64,000 bases of DNA from Myxococcales bacterium (lineage in GTDB: Bacteria; Myxococcota_A; Polyangia; Polyangiales; Ga0077539), in the NCBI GenBank assembly GCA_016793325.1, contig JAEUKI010000075.1, positions 186,001 to 250,000 of the forward strand, in the 5' to 3' direction. Positions 35,455 to 44,282 of the stretch are shown here, one piece after another. Position numbers and translations under genes: made by a program. Positions within the stretch are counted from its first letter, which is position 1. Every line of letters begins with the position of its first letter. Below the pieces are notes generated by a model, which saw nothing but the letters and a program-made list of their open reading frames with translations, ran no database searches and was not told the origin of the DNA.

Positions 35455-36738
35455 ATGCCGGTTTTTTACGCGCGAACGCTCGGTCTAGCCTTGCTCTCGA
35501 TGACCGCATGTTCGTCGACGATCGCCACCGACGACGCGTCGCTCGATCGCGCTTCGATGAGCGACGCTCGCGACGCGGTCGATCGCGTCGAGCACGACGT
35601 CGAAGCGCTCGACGCGAGCGAAGACGCCGCGACGGACAGCGAGGCAGACGCGCGCGAGCCGGACGCTGCGACCGTGGACGCGGCGGCTCCTCGCGATGTC
35701 GTGGCGGACACGCGCGCGATGGCAGACACAGGAGCGCCAACGCCGGCGCCGACGAGCGCGCTCTTGCTCAACGGGCGAGATCCGATGCCGTGCGCGGATC
35801 CGACGCTGTTCTCCGAGCGCAACAACAACGCTGTGTACTTCGTGTACTGCACGAGCATGGCGCACGTGTGGCGCACGAGCGATTGGGTGACCTTCAGCGA
35901 CGAGCGAAGGAGGACGGACTTCGACCTCACGGGGATGAGCGCAAACGGGCGCGAGATCGGGTCGTGGTGGGCGCCGGGGGTGATCTTCGTTCCCGAGCTC
36001 GATCGCTACGTGATGTGGGTCTCGGTCCCCGCCGCGAGCGCGACGCGCACGATGGACGGGTGGAACGCGCGGGCCATGGCCGTGCTCACCGCGACGACGC
36101 CCACGGGGCCGTGGGTCTTTCGCGAGATGGCGCAGACCGCCGCGGTGGGCGAGCACTACATCGACCCGTTTCTCTTTCGAGACAGCGACGGTCGGCGCTT
36201 CGTCTACTGGAAGCAATACGGCGGCGGACTGTCGTCGAGCATCATGGGCGCGCAAGTGTCCGCAGACTGGCGCTCGATCGTCGCGGGAACGCGCGTCGAA
36301 ATCATGAACGGCTACGGCGGCGCGGGCACCTGGGAAGACAACGTCCGCGAGAATCCCGCGGTGTATCGCGACCCCGGGACCAACCGCTATCACATGCTCT
36401 TCTCTGGCGGACACTGGGACGACGGGACGTACGCGACGGGCCACGCGCTCAGCACGTGCGGCCCGCTGTGCGTCGCCGCGCCGGACGGCTACCGCATGGT
36501 GTCGAGCGGAGATCGAGGAATTTTGCAGGTCGTTCGCGCGTTCGGCGACGCGGACTTCGCGCACGGCGGGCCCGGCGGCGCCGAGTTTCAAGACGGCGCA
36601 GCGCGCTTCATCGTGTACGCCGCGGCCGCGAGGAGCGCGCGCGGAGATCGAACGCGCTTTCTCATGCGCGACCGAATCCAGTGGCGAAACAACGCGCCGT
36701 TCGTCGACACCGCAGGGCACAGACCGCTCGGGTTTTGA
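35455..36738 (+). CDS. GH43-like glycosidase lipoprotein
   Basis: The 427-residue lipoprotein has lipobox LSMTAC (Cys19) and an Asp/Ala linker to about residue 100. The five-bladed propeller of glycoside hydrolase family 43 follows. Three acidic positions match the family: Asp115 in CADPTLF (base), the Asp in HYIDPFLFRD (pKa modulator) and the Glu in VRENPAVYRD (acid). Family members cleave arabinans and xylans; the substrate here is not determined. The start at 35455 was chosen because it directly precedes the signal peptide. Confidence 0.86.
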   Translation: MPVFYARTLGLALLSMTACSSTIATDDASLDRASMSDARDAVDRVEHDVEALDASEDAATDSEADAREPDAATVDAAAPRDVVADTRAMADTGAPTPAPTSALLLNGRDPMPCADPTLFSERNNNAVYFVYCTSMAHVWRTSDWVTFSDERRRTDFDLTGMSANGREIGSWWAPGVIFVPELDRYVMWVSVPAASATRTMDGWNARAMAVLTATTPTGPWVFREMAQTAAVGEHYIDPFLFRDSDGRRFVYWKQYGGGLSSSIMGAQVSADWRSIVAGTRVEIMNGYGGAGTWEDNVRENPAVYRDPGTNRYHMLFSGGHWDDGTYATGHALSTCGPLCVAAPDGYRMVSSGDRGILQVVRAFGDADFAHGGPGGAEFQDGAARFIVYAAAARSARGDRTRFLMRDRIQWRNNAPFVDTAGHRPLGF

Positions 36739-36771
36739 TCGCACGGGAGCGTCGGCGACCGATCGCTGCCG

Positions 36772-37548
36772 TCACATTCCGGCGTCGGGCGTCGGGCCGC
36801 AGAGCTCGTTGATGACGAGCGCGTTCCAGTCGGCAGGCGCGATGTTCTCGGGGCCGTAGCAGCGTTGGTACTGCGCTGTCGTGCGCGCGCACGCGCGGCG
36901 GTACTCGGCGTTGATCGCTGAGCATGCGCCGCCTGGGGCGTACACCTGCGGGCCGTACACGCACGCGTCGAGGTCGGGGATCGCGCACCCGTCGCACGCT
37001 GCGTAGGCGCAGCGCGGGTAGTTGTTCGCTGCGATTCCACAGGCGACCGACGCGCCGGCGGCGATCATGCAGCCGCCGAGGTTGAGGTACCAAAACAAGT
37101 TGCCGCCGCTCGCCTTGAGAATCGGTCCCCACGTCGCGTCGCTCTCGGGGTCGCTGAACACGCACTCGTAGCAGCGGTCTCCGAGCATCGGTCGAAAGTT
37201 GGCCTCGGTCGTCGGCGTGTTCTCGACGTTTTGCGCGGCGAGCCTGACCTGTTCAGCCGTGCAAGATCCGCGGCGAACGCGCGGCGGCGCCCAGTTGTAC
37301 GTGTCCGCGATCGGCGCGGTCGCTGGACACTCGCGAGGGCGCTCGGGGCGCGACGCGATCACGCGTCCAGCGTCTCCGCCGCTGTCCGCTGGCATCTGCG
37401 CGACATCGACTGCGTCCATCGAAGCGTCGTTCGTGCTCGCGTCGACCGGTGGCGTCGCGCCTCCGCAGCCAACGAGCGCCGCGATGGAAGTCAGGAACAA
37501 ACACACGCTCGTCCCCCGCTGCGTTGCCCGATCGTTCGTCGTTCTCAT
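36772..37548 (-). CDS. Cysteine-rich lipoprotein of unknown function
   Basis: The 258-residue lipoprotein has lipobox ALVGC (Cys28) and an Asp/Ala/Met linker. The mature domain (about 75-258) has some 14 cysteines in motifs such as DRCYECVFSD, GGCMIAAGASVACGI, RCAYAACDGCAIPDLDACVYG. It is probably a disulfide-stabilised extracellular domain. I recognise no family. It is 44 bp downstream of the kelch-like lipoprotein on the same strand. Confidence 0.82.
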   Translation of the reverse strand: MRTTNDRATQRGTSVCLFLTSIAALVGCGGATPPVDASTNDASMDAVDVAQMPADSGGDAGRVIASRPERPRECPATAPIADTYNWAPPRVRRGSCTAEQVRLAAQNVENTPTTEANFRPMLGDRCYECVFSDPESDATWGPILKASGGNLFWYLNLGGCMIAAGASVACGIAANNYPRCAYAACDGCAIPDLDACVYGPQVYAPGGACSAINAEYRRACARTTAQYQRCYGPENIAPADWNALVINELCGPTPDAGM

Positions 37549-37592
37549 GGGTTCGACGAAGACAACGGCGAACGATCAGCTCTGACACGGCA

Positions 37593-38951
37593 TTACAGCG
37601 CGAGGGCCCAGAGGTCCGTAAACGGCTGCGGTCCGTTGCCGAAGCCCATCACGAATCGCTTTCGCGCGGCGTCGTACACGACCATCGACGAGCTTCGAAT
37701 GCGCGGCCCGTTCGGGACATCGACGCGATCCCATCGCTCGTGCCCGCGATCGAGCGAGAGAAACCACAGCCCCGGAACGGACGTTCGCCCGTCGTTGGTC
37801 CCGCCCCACACGAGCATCCGACGCGCGTCCGGATCGATCGCAAACCCGCTGTTTCTCCGGGGTGGAATCATCGCCCCCGTCGTCGTGATCGCGCTCCACC
37901 GCGGCGGCGTCTGCGTCAGATCGAGCTGCCACACGCCCTCCGAGAACCCTCCGCCGGTGTCCCCCGAGAACATCACCGCGCGCTGCTCCGCCGCGTCGTG
38001 CACGAACGCCATCCCCGCGCGCCCCTCGGGCACGCTCTCGCTCGTCGCGTCGTCGCTCGCGGTCCATCGCTGCGTCGCTGGGTCGAAGAGCCACACGCTG
38101 CAGTGATTTCCCTGCGCGGTGTTGACGCCGCAGAAGCTCACGTAACGGTTGCGCGGCGCATCGAACACGAGCCCCGGCTGGTAATCACCGACGCGTCGCG
38201 AGCTCATCACGTCGAGGGTCTCGAAGCTCGGCATCGCGCCTCGGGCGAACCTCACGCGATACGTCCCTTGCGGCGTCGCTCGCTGTCCCATCAGCCCGCC
38301 GAAGTAGAGCCCCTGCCCAGCCTCGGGCCCGAGCGCGAGTCGACCCCCAGGCAGCCCCGGCGGCGTGTCCATCGTGGTCAATCGCGTCCATCGATTCGAG
38401 CTCAGCGAAAACTCCCACCAATCGAAGCTCGGCGTGAACTGCTGCGGGACGTACACGAACCCGCCGTACACGAGCATCCGATCCGGATCGCTCGGGTCCA
38501 TCCACTGCGATCCGTACTCGCGCGCGAGCGGCCCGTCCATGTCGCCCGTCCACGTCGCGAGCGATTGCCACCGCAACGCCCGCACCTCGAGCGTCGCTCG
38601 TCGCTCTGCGCGACCCCCGTTGGCGCACGTGACCTCGACGGTCACCGACACCGCGCCCGACGCCGTGTACGGCGCGCGCACGATCACTGCGTCGAACGGA
38701 GCGTCGCTCGCTCCCCACGCGCCCTCGGGCATCGATCGAACCGACACCGCGCTCCGCGCTTGCGCGCCCGTGAGCCCGAAGCGCAGCGGCGCGCCTTGCC
38801 CGACGGACAACGACGACGGCGCGACGAGCTCGACCTCGCACTGCGGGCTCGCGTCCGCGCCTCCATCCGTGACACTTGAATTCATGGGACCGCACGCCAC
38901 CAGGCCGAGCGTCGCGCCCGCCAAGAGCGCTCGCGCTGAGATCGATCGCAT
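37593..38951 (-). CDS. Kelch-like beta-propeller lipoprotein
   Basis: The 452-residue lipoprotein has lipobox LGLVAC (Cys20). An Ig-like domain follows at about 38-125 (VELVAPSSLSVGQGAPLRFGLTGAQ). Kelch-type blades come next, each with a paired Gly and a spaced Trp (DRMLVYGGFVYV ... WWEFSLSSNRWTRL; RAVMFSGDTGGGFSEGVWQLDL; RRMLVWGGTNDGRTSVPGLWFLSL). A binding role outside the cell is likely. The start at 38951 fits the signal peptide. Confidence 0.86.
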   Translation of the reverse strand: MRSISARALLAGATLGLVACGPMNSSVTDGGADASPQCEVELVAPSSLSVGQGAPLRFGLTGAQARSAVSVRSMPEGAWGASDAPFDAVIVRAPYTASGAVSVTVEVTCANGGRAERRATLEVRALRWQSLATWTGDMDGPLAREYGSQWMDPSDPDRMLVYGGFVYVPQQFTPSFDWWEFSLSSNRWTRLTTMDTPPGLPGGRLALGPEAGQGLYFGGLMGQRATPQGTYRVRFARGAMPSFETLDVMSSRRVGDYQPGLVFDAPRNRYVSFCGVNTAQGNHCSVWLFDPATQRWTASDDATSESVPEGRAGMAFVHDAAEQRAVMFSGDTGGGFSEGVWQLDLTQTPPRWSAITTTGAMIPPRRNSGFAIDPDARRMLVWGGTNDGRTSVPGLWFLSLDRGHERWDRVDVPNGPRIRSSSMVVYDAARKRFVMGFGNGPQPFTDLWALAL

Positions 38952-39088
38952 GGGTCGCGTTGGCAGCAACACGCATGCCGCGCGAAATGTCCGCCGAAAC
39001 GCGGCAGAAACCACGGTGCGCCGCTCGACCGTTACGGACCTGACGCGCCGAGCACGGGCGCGGTTCAGCGCTACGATGGCTCCGACGA

Positions 39089-39553
39089 ATGCGCTCAGTT
39101 GTTCGAGAGTCCATCGCCGCGCCGTGCGAGGTCGTGTTCGACCTCGTCCACGATTACGAGCGTCGCCTCGAGTGGGACACGTTGCTCTCGCGCGCGGACC
39201 TCGAGGGCGGCGCGACGCGCGCGGCGCGCGGGGTCGTCGCGACGTGCGTCGGTCGCGGCTGGCTCGCGCCGTTTGCGTTGAGCACGGTCTATGTGTCCTT
39301 CGAGCGAGGAAAGGTCGCCGCCGTCAAGCTCGTCAACCGCGTCCCCTTCTTCGCGACGTGGGCCGCGTCGATTCGTCACGCGCCGACCGAGGACAACGAG
39401 GGATCCACGATCACGTACACGGTGCACTTCACGGCGCGGCCCCGGTGGCTGCGCTGGATCATCGAGCCGATCATGGGCGCGTTCTTCCGCTGGGAGACAC
39501 GAAAGCGCCTCGCCGCGCTGCGGGCGTTTCTCGCGAAGTCGCGCGCCTCGTAG
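39089..39553 (+). CDS. SRPBCC-fold protein (polyketide cyclase-like)
   Basis: The 154-residue protein has the START/SRPBCC layout: VVRESIAAPCEVVFDLVHDYERRLEWDTLL, a central curved sheet, and a long C-terminal helix (FFRWETRKRLAALRAFLAKSRA). The family binds hydrophobic ligands. No catalytic assignment is possible. It diverges from the kelch-like lipoprotein gene. Confidence 0.87.
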   Translation: MRSVVRESIAAPCEVVFDLVHDYERRLEWDTLLSRADLEGGATRAARGVVATCVGRGWLAPFALSTVYVSFERGKVAAVKLVNRVPFFATWAASIRHAPTEDNEGSTITYTVHFTARPRWLRWIIEPIMGAFFRWETRKRLAALRAFLAKSRAS

Positions 39554-39574
39554 CGATCCGCTGCGCGCGCCGCG

Positions 39575-39973
39575 CTACGTCGCGCTGGACTGCTCTGCGG
39601 CGGGCTGCCACAGCTCGAGCTTGTTTCCGTCTGGGTCCATGATCCACGCGAAGCTTCCGTTTTCGTGTGTCTCGGGGCCCTTCAAGATCGCGACCCCGTC
39701 GGCCTTCAGCTTCGCGAGCAGCCCGTCGAGGTCGTCCACGCGGTAGTTGATCATGAAGCTCGACTCGCTCGGGCTGAACCAATCGCTGCTCTTCGCCGCG
39801 ACGTGCCACACCGTCGCGCCGCCGTCGCCCGCTTTGTCGTCGGGCCAACGCAAGACAGCGCCGCCCCACGGTTCGAGCGAGAGCCCGAGGTGCCGCTGGT
39901 ACCAGGCCGCGAGCTCCTTGTGGTCGGTCTTCGACTTGAAAAACACGCCCCCGATGCCTGTGACCTTCGCCAT
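39575..39973 (-). CDS. VOC-family (glyoxalase-like) protein
   Basis: The 132-residue protein is a single vicinal-oxygen-chelate domain pair: KVTGIGGVFFKSKTDHKELAAWYQRHLGL at the start and LKGPETHENGSFAWIMDPDGNKLELWQP at the end. The final Glu in KLELW is a typical metal ligand. Members include glyoxalases, dioxygenases and resistance proteins; which one applies cannot be told. Confidence 0.9.
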   Translation of the reverse strand: MAKVTGIGGVFFKSKTDHKELAAWYQRHLGLSLEPWGGAVLRWPDDKAGDGGATVWHVAAKSSDWFSPSESSFMINYRVDDLDGLLAKLKADGVAILKGPETHENGSFAWIMDPDGNKLELWQPAAEQSSAT

Positions 39974-40006
39974 GCTCGACGGTCTCGCACGCCAGCGCGA
40001 AGACCG

Positions 40007-41971
40007 TCAATTTCTGCGGGTGCCGCTCGACACCGTGAGCTCGAACGCGCGGACCTTCGCGCCTTCGTCCCCGCGGGACACGCGCCCTTCGCACAGAACC
40101 CCGACGCGATCGCCTCGCACGCACACCGCCGTGCTCGGACGCGCGAAGAGCGTACGCGAAGCGCCCGTCGCGTCGATCTCGACGAGACCGCTGTCCGTGG
40201 CCGCCACGAGCGTTCGCGATGTGTCGTCGAACGCGAGTGAGTTGATCGCGGCGCCGCGCCACATGCAATGCGCGACCAACGGCGCATTGCCATCGCGCTG
40301 CTGGGTCCAGCACACGCAAAAGACCCCAGTGTTCGTACCCACATACACGCGCTCTCCGAGCACGAGCAACACGACGCCGAAGCGGCTGTCGTCGACACGA
40401 AACCACCCGAGGTTCGTCTCTCCTTCTGCGGACAGCGACGACAGGTCCAGCTTGGCTCCTCGCTTTTCGACGCGCAACATCCTCGTCGAGTCGAGCCACG
40501 CGTGGGCGCCGTACGCGAGCGTGAAGAGCGCGCGCGGCTTCTTGAATTCGAGCACCTTTCCGTTGATCGCGACCTTCGAACCATCCGGCGACGGCAGGAT
40601 GAACGTGATCGTCTCCTCGCTCGTGCTCCCGAGGGCGAGGTGCTTCGACGGCGCTTCGGGATCGATCGCCACGAGCTTCTTGTCCGCGTGCGCGAGAACG
40701 AGCCCGTCGGGACCCTCGGCGATCGCGGTCACGCCGTCGCGACCGCCGATGGCGAGCGCCAAGGGTTTGCTCCGGGCGGTGCTTCGCTCGAAGCAAAGCA
40801 CCTCCGCTTCGTGCGCGACGCAGAGTCGCTGTCCGACGAACGCGATCGCGCTCGGACCATCGTCGTCCGCGCCGCCAAATTCGAATTCGTGTGCGGTCAC
40901 CGTTCGCGGCGCGCCGAAGCGCGCGAGCCCCGGGGCGTCCTCGTCGCTCGTCGTCGTGATGCCCGAGCCCCGACGAACGGGCTTTGATTTTGTGGGACGA
41001 AATGCAGCGACCACCGCGTCGAAGCGCTCTTTGGAGCAGAGCTCGCACAGCGGCTCTTCGTAGCGATCCCAGAGCATCTTGGCGATCTCGGCGCGATCGG
41101 CGTCGTCGACACGAGACATGAGCGCGTCGAACTCCGCTCGCTCTCCGACGACCGCGCCCGCGGCCACGGCCGTCGCCCAGCGCATCGCTCGCCAGAACGC
41201 TGGCGTGTCCTCGACCTCCCACTGCGTGTCCCCCGAGCGAAGCCCCGCGAGCGCGCGCTGCGCGGTCACCCACGCGAGCGTCGCCATGTCGATCTCTGTG
41301 GGACACACCCGGCAGTACAGCGTGTTGCACACGTCGTCGTACGCGACTTGCCAGCCGAACAAGCTCCGCAGCGCGCGCGTTTGTCGAAGCCCTGCTTCGA
41401 GCCCGTTGTTGCGCGCGGTGCTCATCACGTCGCTCGCGATCGAGCGCATCGCTTCGCGCTCGACGTCCGCGAGCTCGGCGGGCGTCTCGTTGGCGAACGG
41501 GCCAGGCGAGAGCTGCGCGCGCGAGAGGTCGAACGCGAGCTTCGTTCCAGGAGCGTCGAGCTGCTCCCACGCGTCGACGAGCAACGCGTCGTGCGCGAGG
41601 ATCCCGTCGAGCGCTTTGTAGAGCTTGTTGGGTTTGCCGGACGCGGGGAGCTTCCCTTTCCACGCGCCGAACGTGCGCGCGGCGCTCTTTCCGTAAGAGC
41701 CTCCGCCACGGACAGCGATGACCGCGACGCCCGTCGAGAGCGCGGTCGCCACGCGCTCGGCCACCGCGAGATCCGCGGTGAACCACGTGTCGTCGGTCAC
41801 CGCGATGAATCCGTCGCGCGCGTGTGACACGACGACGGTGCGCGTGGTGTTGGTGCGCGGCGCGGCGCTGTCGAGCTCGATCGCTCCGAGCGAAGTGTAG
41901 GCCTCGCGAACGGCGCGGGTGGTCGCCTCGTGATCGTTGCTCGCTACGAGGATCGTCGCTGTATAGGTCAT
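40007..41971 (-). CDS. Hypothetical protein with C-terminal propeller-like repeats
   Basis: The 654-residue soluble protein has no signal peptide. The N-terminal third is mixed alpha/beta, the middle (about 150-330) is helical with a cysteine cluster at DVCNTLYCRVCPTE and a second pair at EPLCELC. From about 345 to the end it has WD40/propeller-like repeats (PSAIAFVGQRLCVAHEAEVLCFE, DGVTAIAEGPDGLVLAHADKKLVAIDP). It is unknown as a family to me. Confidence 0.8.
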   Translation of the reverse strand: MTYTATILVASNDHEATTRAVREAYTSLGAIELDSAAPRTNTTRTVVVSHARDGFIAVTDDTWFTADLAVAERVATALSTGVAVIAVRGGGSYGKSAARTFGAWKGKLPASGKPNKLYKALDGILAHDALLVDAWEQLDAPGTKLAFDLSRAQLSPGPFANETPAELADVEREAMRSIASDVMSTARNNGLEAGLRQTRALRSLFGWQVAYDDVCNTLYCRVCPTEIDMATLAWVTAQRALAGLRSGDTQWEVEDTPAFWRAMRWATAVAAGAVVGERAEFDALMSRVDDADRAEIAKMLWDRYEEPLCELCSKERFDAVVAAFRPTKSKPVRRGSGITTTSDEDAPGLARFGAPRTVTAHEFEFGGADDDGPSAIAFVGQRLCVAHEAEVLCFERSTARSKPLALAIGGRDGVTAIAEGPDGLVLAHADKKLVAIDPEAPSKHLALGSTSEETITFILPSPDGSKVAINGKVLEFKKPRALFTLAYGAHAWLDSTRMLRVEKRGAKLDLSSLSAEGETNLGWFRVDDSRFGVVLLVLGERVYVGTNTGVFCVCWTQQRDGNAPLVAHCMWRGAAINSLAFDDTSRTLVAATDSGLVEIDATGASRTLFARPSTAVCVRGDRVGVLCEGRVSRGDEGAKVRAFELTVSSGTRRN

Positions 41972-42025
41972 CGCGTCGGCCGCGGAGCATGGACCGTACG
42001 CGTCGCGACAATCAACGCCGCGCGC

Positions 42026-42769
42026 TCACGCCTTGGCAGGGAGCACGCCTTCGGCGCGGAGCTGCGCGCTTCGAAGCGGCTCGTACACGGGCGGATCGCC
42101 GACGCCGAGCATCGCGCGCACTTCGCTGACGGGCTTGGCGAGCATGGTCTCCCAACGTTGCTCAGGAAAATACCTCGCCTTTGCGCCCCGAACGAACCCG
42201 TCGAGGATCAGCCGCCCGTGGGTGCGCGTGAGCCCTTTGCTCATCGCCGCGGCGATGATGAGCGCGATCGCCGGGTTTCTCACTTGCGCAAACGAGAACG
42301 CGAGCAGCGCGATCTCGCCCGCGACGTCGCCCTTGTAGCCCGTCACCGCGTGCCACAGGTCGTGCGTGTCGCGCATGCGCTCGCGCACCCACGTTTGCTG
42401 GCGCGACTCGCCGGCGTGCGCGTGGTGCGCTTCGGTCTTGTCCGACGCTTCGATGATCCCATCGGCGCTGATGCCCTCGCTCTCGAGAAAGCGCAGGTAC
42501 GCGCGTCCGAGCGATCCCTCGGGCATCGCGCGGAGCGCCTCTCGGTCGCGCAGGGTGTCCACGATGTTCGGCGTCTCGTCGAGCAGCTTCGCGCCGTCCG
42601 AGCTCTCGCCGACGCGCTTGGCGATGCGCTCGATCGTGTCGCCCGAGAGCGCGTCGATCACAGTGAACACCTGCGGCAGATCGTCCGGGTCGTCGAGCAA
42701 CGCTCGGATCGCAGAGTGGGCCTTCGCAATGTCGTAGCCGCGGCGCTTCAGGGTGGACTCGATGTTCAT
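42026..42769 (-). CDS. Coq4-like protein
   Basis: The 247-residue protein contains the Coq4 zinc-ligand motif HDxxH-x11-E: HDLWHAVTGYKGDVAGEIAL. Flanking sequence (RERMRDTHD; ARYFPEQRWETMLAKPVSEVRAMLG) also fits the family. In eukaryotes Coq4 acts in ubiquinone biosynthesis; bacterial homologues, often outside ubiquinone clusters, are poorly characterised. The start at 42769 was chosen because the upstream frame runs over the divergent TetR gene. A 39-bp dyad lies just upstream. Confidence 0.88.
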   Translation of the reverse strand: MNIESTLKRRGYDIAKAHSAIRALLDDPDDLPQVFTVIDALSGDTIERIAKRVGESSDGAKLLDETPNIVDTLRDREALRAMPEGSLGRAYLRFLESEGISADGIIEASDKTEAHHAHAGESRQQTWVRERMRDTHDLWHAVTGYKGDVAGEIALLAFSFAQVRNPAIALIIAAAMSKGLTRTHGRLILDGFVRGAKARYFPEQRWETMLAKPVSEVRAMLGVGDPPVYEPLRSAQLRAEGVLPAKA

Positions 42770-42794
42770 GGCGTCTTCGCCTCCAATCGGTAAC

Positions 42795-42833
42795 TGACAA
42801 TGATGTTGATAGAGGCTATCGACAGAGTTGTCA
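42795..42833. promoter_or_regulatory. 39-bp dyad, candidate TetR operator
   Basis: TGACAA (42795-42800) and TTGTCA (42828-42833) are perfect inverted arms around the same centre (42814) as the inner perfect arms GATAG (42808-42812) and CTATC (42816-42820). In all, 14 of 19 base pairs across the dyad are complementary. It sits 26 bp upstream of the Coq4-like start and about 100 bp from the chosen TetR start. Such nested dyads are typical of TetR operators. Confidence 0.65.
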
Positions 42834-42931
42834 ATATTGGGCATGCGATTCTCTTCGAGCGCTGTTGCTCGGGCACTCTCGCGCGAGCGGGCGCCTCGAA
42901 CGCGCGGGGGTGGGGTACAAGACTCGCCGCG

Positions 42932-43573
42932 ATGACCTCGAAGAAGCGCGCTCGCCCGACGAGACGACGACGGACCGCAGAGGACGCGCGGAGCGCCATC
43001 CTCGACGCGGCCGAGCGGCGCTTGATCGACGCGGGGCCCGCGAGCATTCGACTCCAAGAGGTCGCCGCGGACGTGGGCGTCGGCCACCCGACGGTGCTCC
43101 ATCACTTCGGGAGCCGCGAGGCCCTGGTCGACGCGGTGGTGCAGCGCGCGCTCGACAACGTTCACGCGCAGGTGCTCGCGGCGATCACCGAGAGCGCGAC
43201 GGACGAGGGCGGCTTCGCGAGCCTCTTCGAGAAGGTCGCTCAGTGGCTCAGCGACTCGGGGCGCGGCCGGCTCTTCTATTGGCTCGCGCTCGAGGGGATC
43301 GAGGTCCCGGACGACAGCATTCCGTTGCAGCAGATCGTCGCGGCCGCGCACGCGCAGCGGCTTCGACGCGCGGAAGAGCGCGGGTGCGACGGGCCGCGGC
43401 CGACGCTCGAGGACACGCGCTACACCGTCGTGCTCGCGGTGCTCGCGATCACCGCGCAGGGAATCCTGGGACCACGGCTGCTCGAGCGCGTCGGGGCGGG
43501 CTCGGACGAGCGCGCTCGGAAGCGCTTTCGCGCGTGGCTCGGCGAGCTCGTGCTGCGCCACCTCGATCGCTGA
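42932..43573 (+). CDS. TetR-family transcriptional regulator
   Basis: The 213-residue regulator starts at 42932. The helix-turn-helix is DARSAILDAAERRLIDAGPASIRLQEVAADVGVGHPTVLHHFGSREALVDAVV. A basic N-terminal arm (KKRARPTRRRRT) precedes it. The ligand-binding half is helical. Its position divergent from the Coq4-like gene, with a strong dyad between, suggests that it represses that gene. Ligand unknown. Confidence 0.93.
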   Translation: MTSKKRARPTRRRRTAEDARSAILDAAERRLIDAGPASIRLQEVAADVGVGHPTVLHHFGSREALVDAVVQRALDNVHAQVLAAITESATDEGGFASLFEKVAQWLSDSGRGRLFYWLALEGIEVPDDSIPLQQIVAAAHAQRLRRAEERGCDGPRPTLEDTRYTVVLAVLAITAQGILGPRLLERVGAGSDERARKRFRAWLGELVLRHLDR

Positions 43574-43579
43574 GCGCGC

Positions 43580-44218
43580 TCACAGCGCAGCGCCGATGCG
43601 AATCCCGACCAGCGCGACGGGAAACGGCGCGACGTTGCTGAATCGATCCGCCCCGATGAGCACGCCGCCCGCGAGGAACGGCTCGACCATCGCGCCGCGT
43701 CGCGTGATCACCGTCACGTGCAGATCGCCGTCGACCTGGTGAATAAACCCTGCGCTTCCGGGGATCGAGACCGCGAGGTTCGGCGCGTACCCAGCGCGCA
43801 GACCGAGCGCGACCGCAGGGGACACAGCCCCGGTGTATCCAGCGCGAATCGAAGGTTGAATCTGGAACGCAGGGCACCCCGCGCCGAAGCACTGCGCGTT
43901 GAGCAGCGTGTCGACGCCGACGTCGAGCAAGAACCCGCCCCACACGTTGCGCAGCGTGAGCGAGAGGTTGATGCCGGCCGTGTAGCGCGTGTCGATTCCG
44001 GGCGTGGAGCCAACGCCGATCGCGCCGCTCGCGAAGAGCGCGACCGTGCGATCGCGGTACATCCGCGCGTCGAAGGCCTGCGCCGTCGGGGCGCGGGGCG
44101 CTGGCGGATCCGCGGCTCGTCGCGCGACGGGGACCTCGGTGTCGAGCGACTGCGCGGCCGCGGGGCTCGTGGCCGCGAGCGCCGCGAGCGCGATGACGAA
44201 TCTTGAAAATGTGTGCAT
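43580..44218 (-). CDS. Outer-membrane beta-barrel-like protein
   Basis: The 212-residue protein has a signal peptide ending PAAAQ-S (about residue 22). After a Pro/Ala linker it alternates in short amphipathic beta strands (VALFASGAIGVGSTPGIDTRYTAGINLSLTLRNVWGGFLLDVGVDTLL). The C-terminus is hydrophobic (GIRIGAAL). No Cys lipobox is present. It lies 64 bp downstream of the serpin gene on the same strand. Two cysteines (CFGAGC) may form a loop disulfide. Confidence 0.82.
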   Translation of the reverse strand: MHTFSRFVIALAALAATSPAAAQSLDTEVPVARRAADPPAPRAPTAQAFDARMYRDRTVALFASGAIGVGSTPGIDTRYTAGINLSLTLRNVWGGFLLDVGVDTLLNAQCFGAGCPAFQIQPSIRAGYTGAVSPAVALGLRAGYAPNLAVSIPGSAGFIHQVDGDLHVTVITRRGAMVEPFLAGGVLIGADRFSNVAPFPVALVGIRIGAAL

Positions 44219-44282
44219 GGGTCCCTCTGGCCTCCCGGCCCGTGACGTACGACAGCCACCGGCGGTGGCGCTCGTGGCGCGA

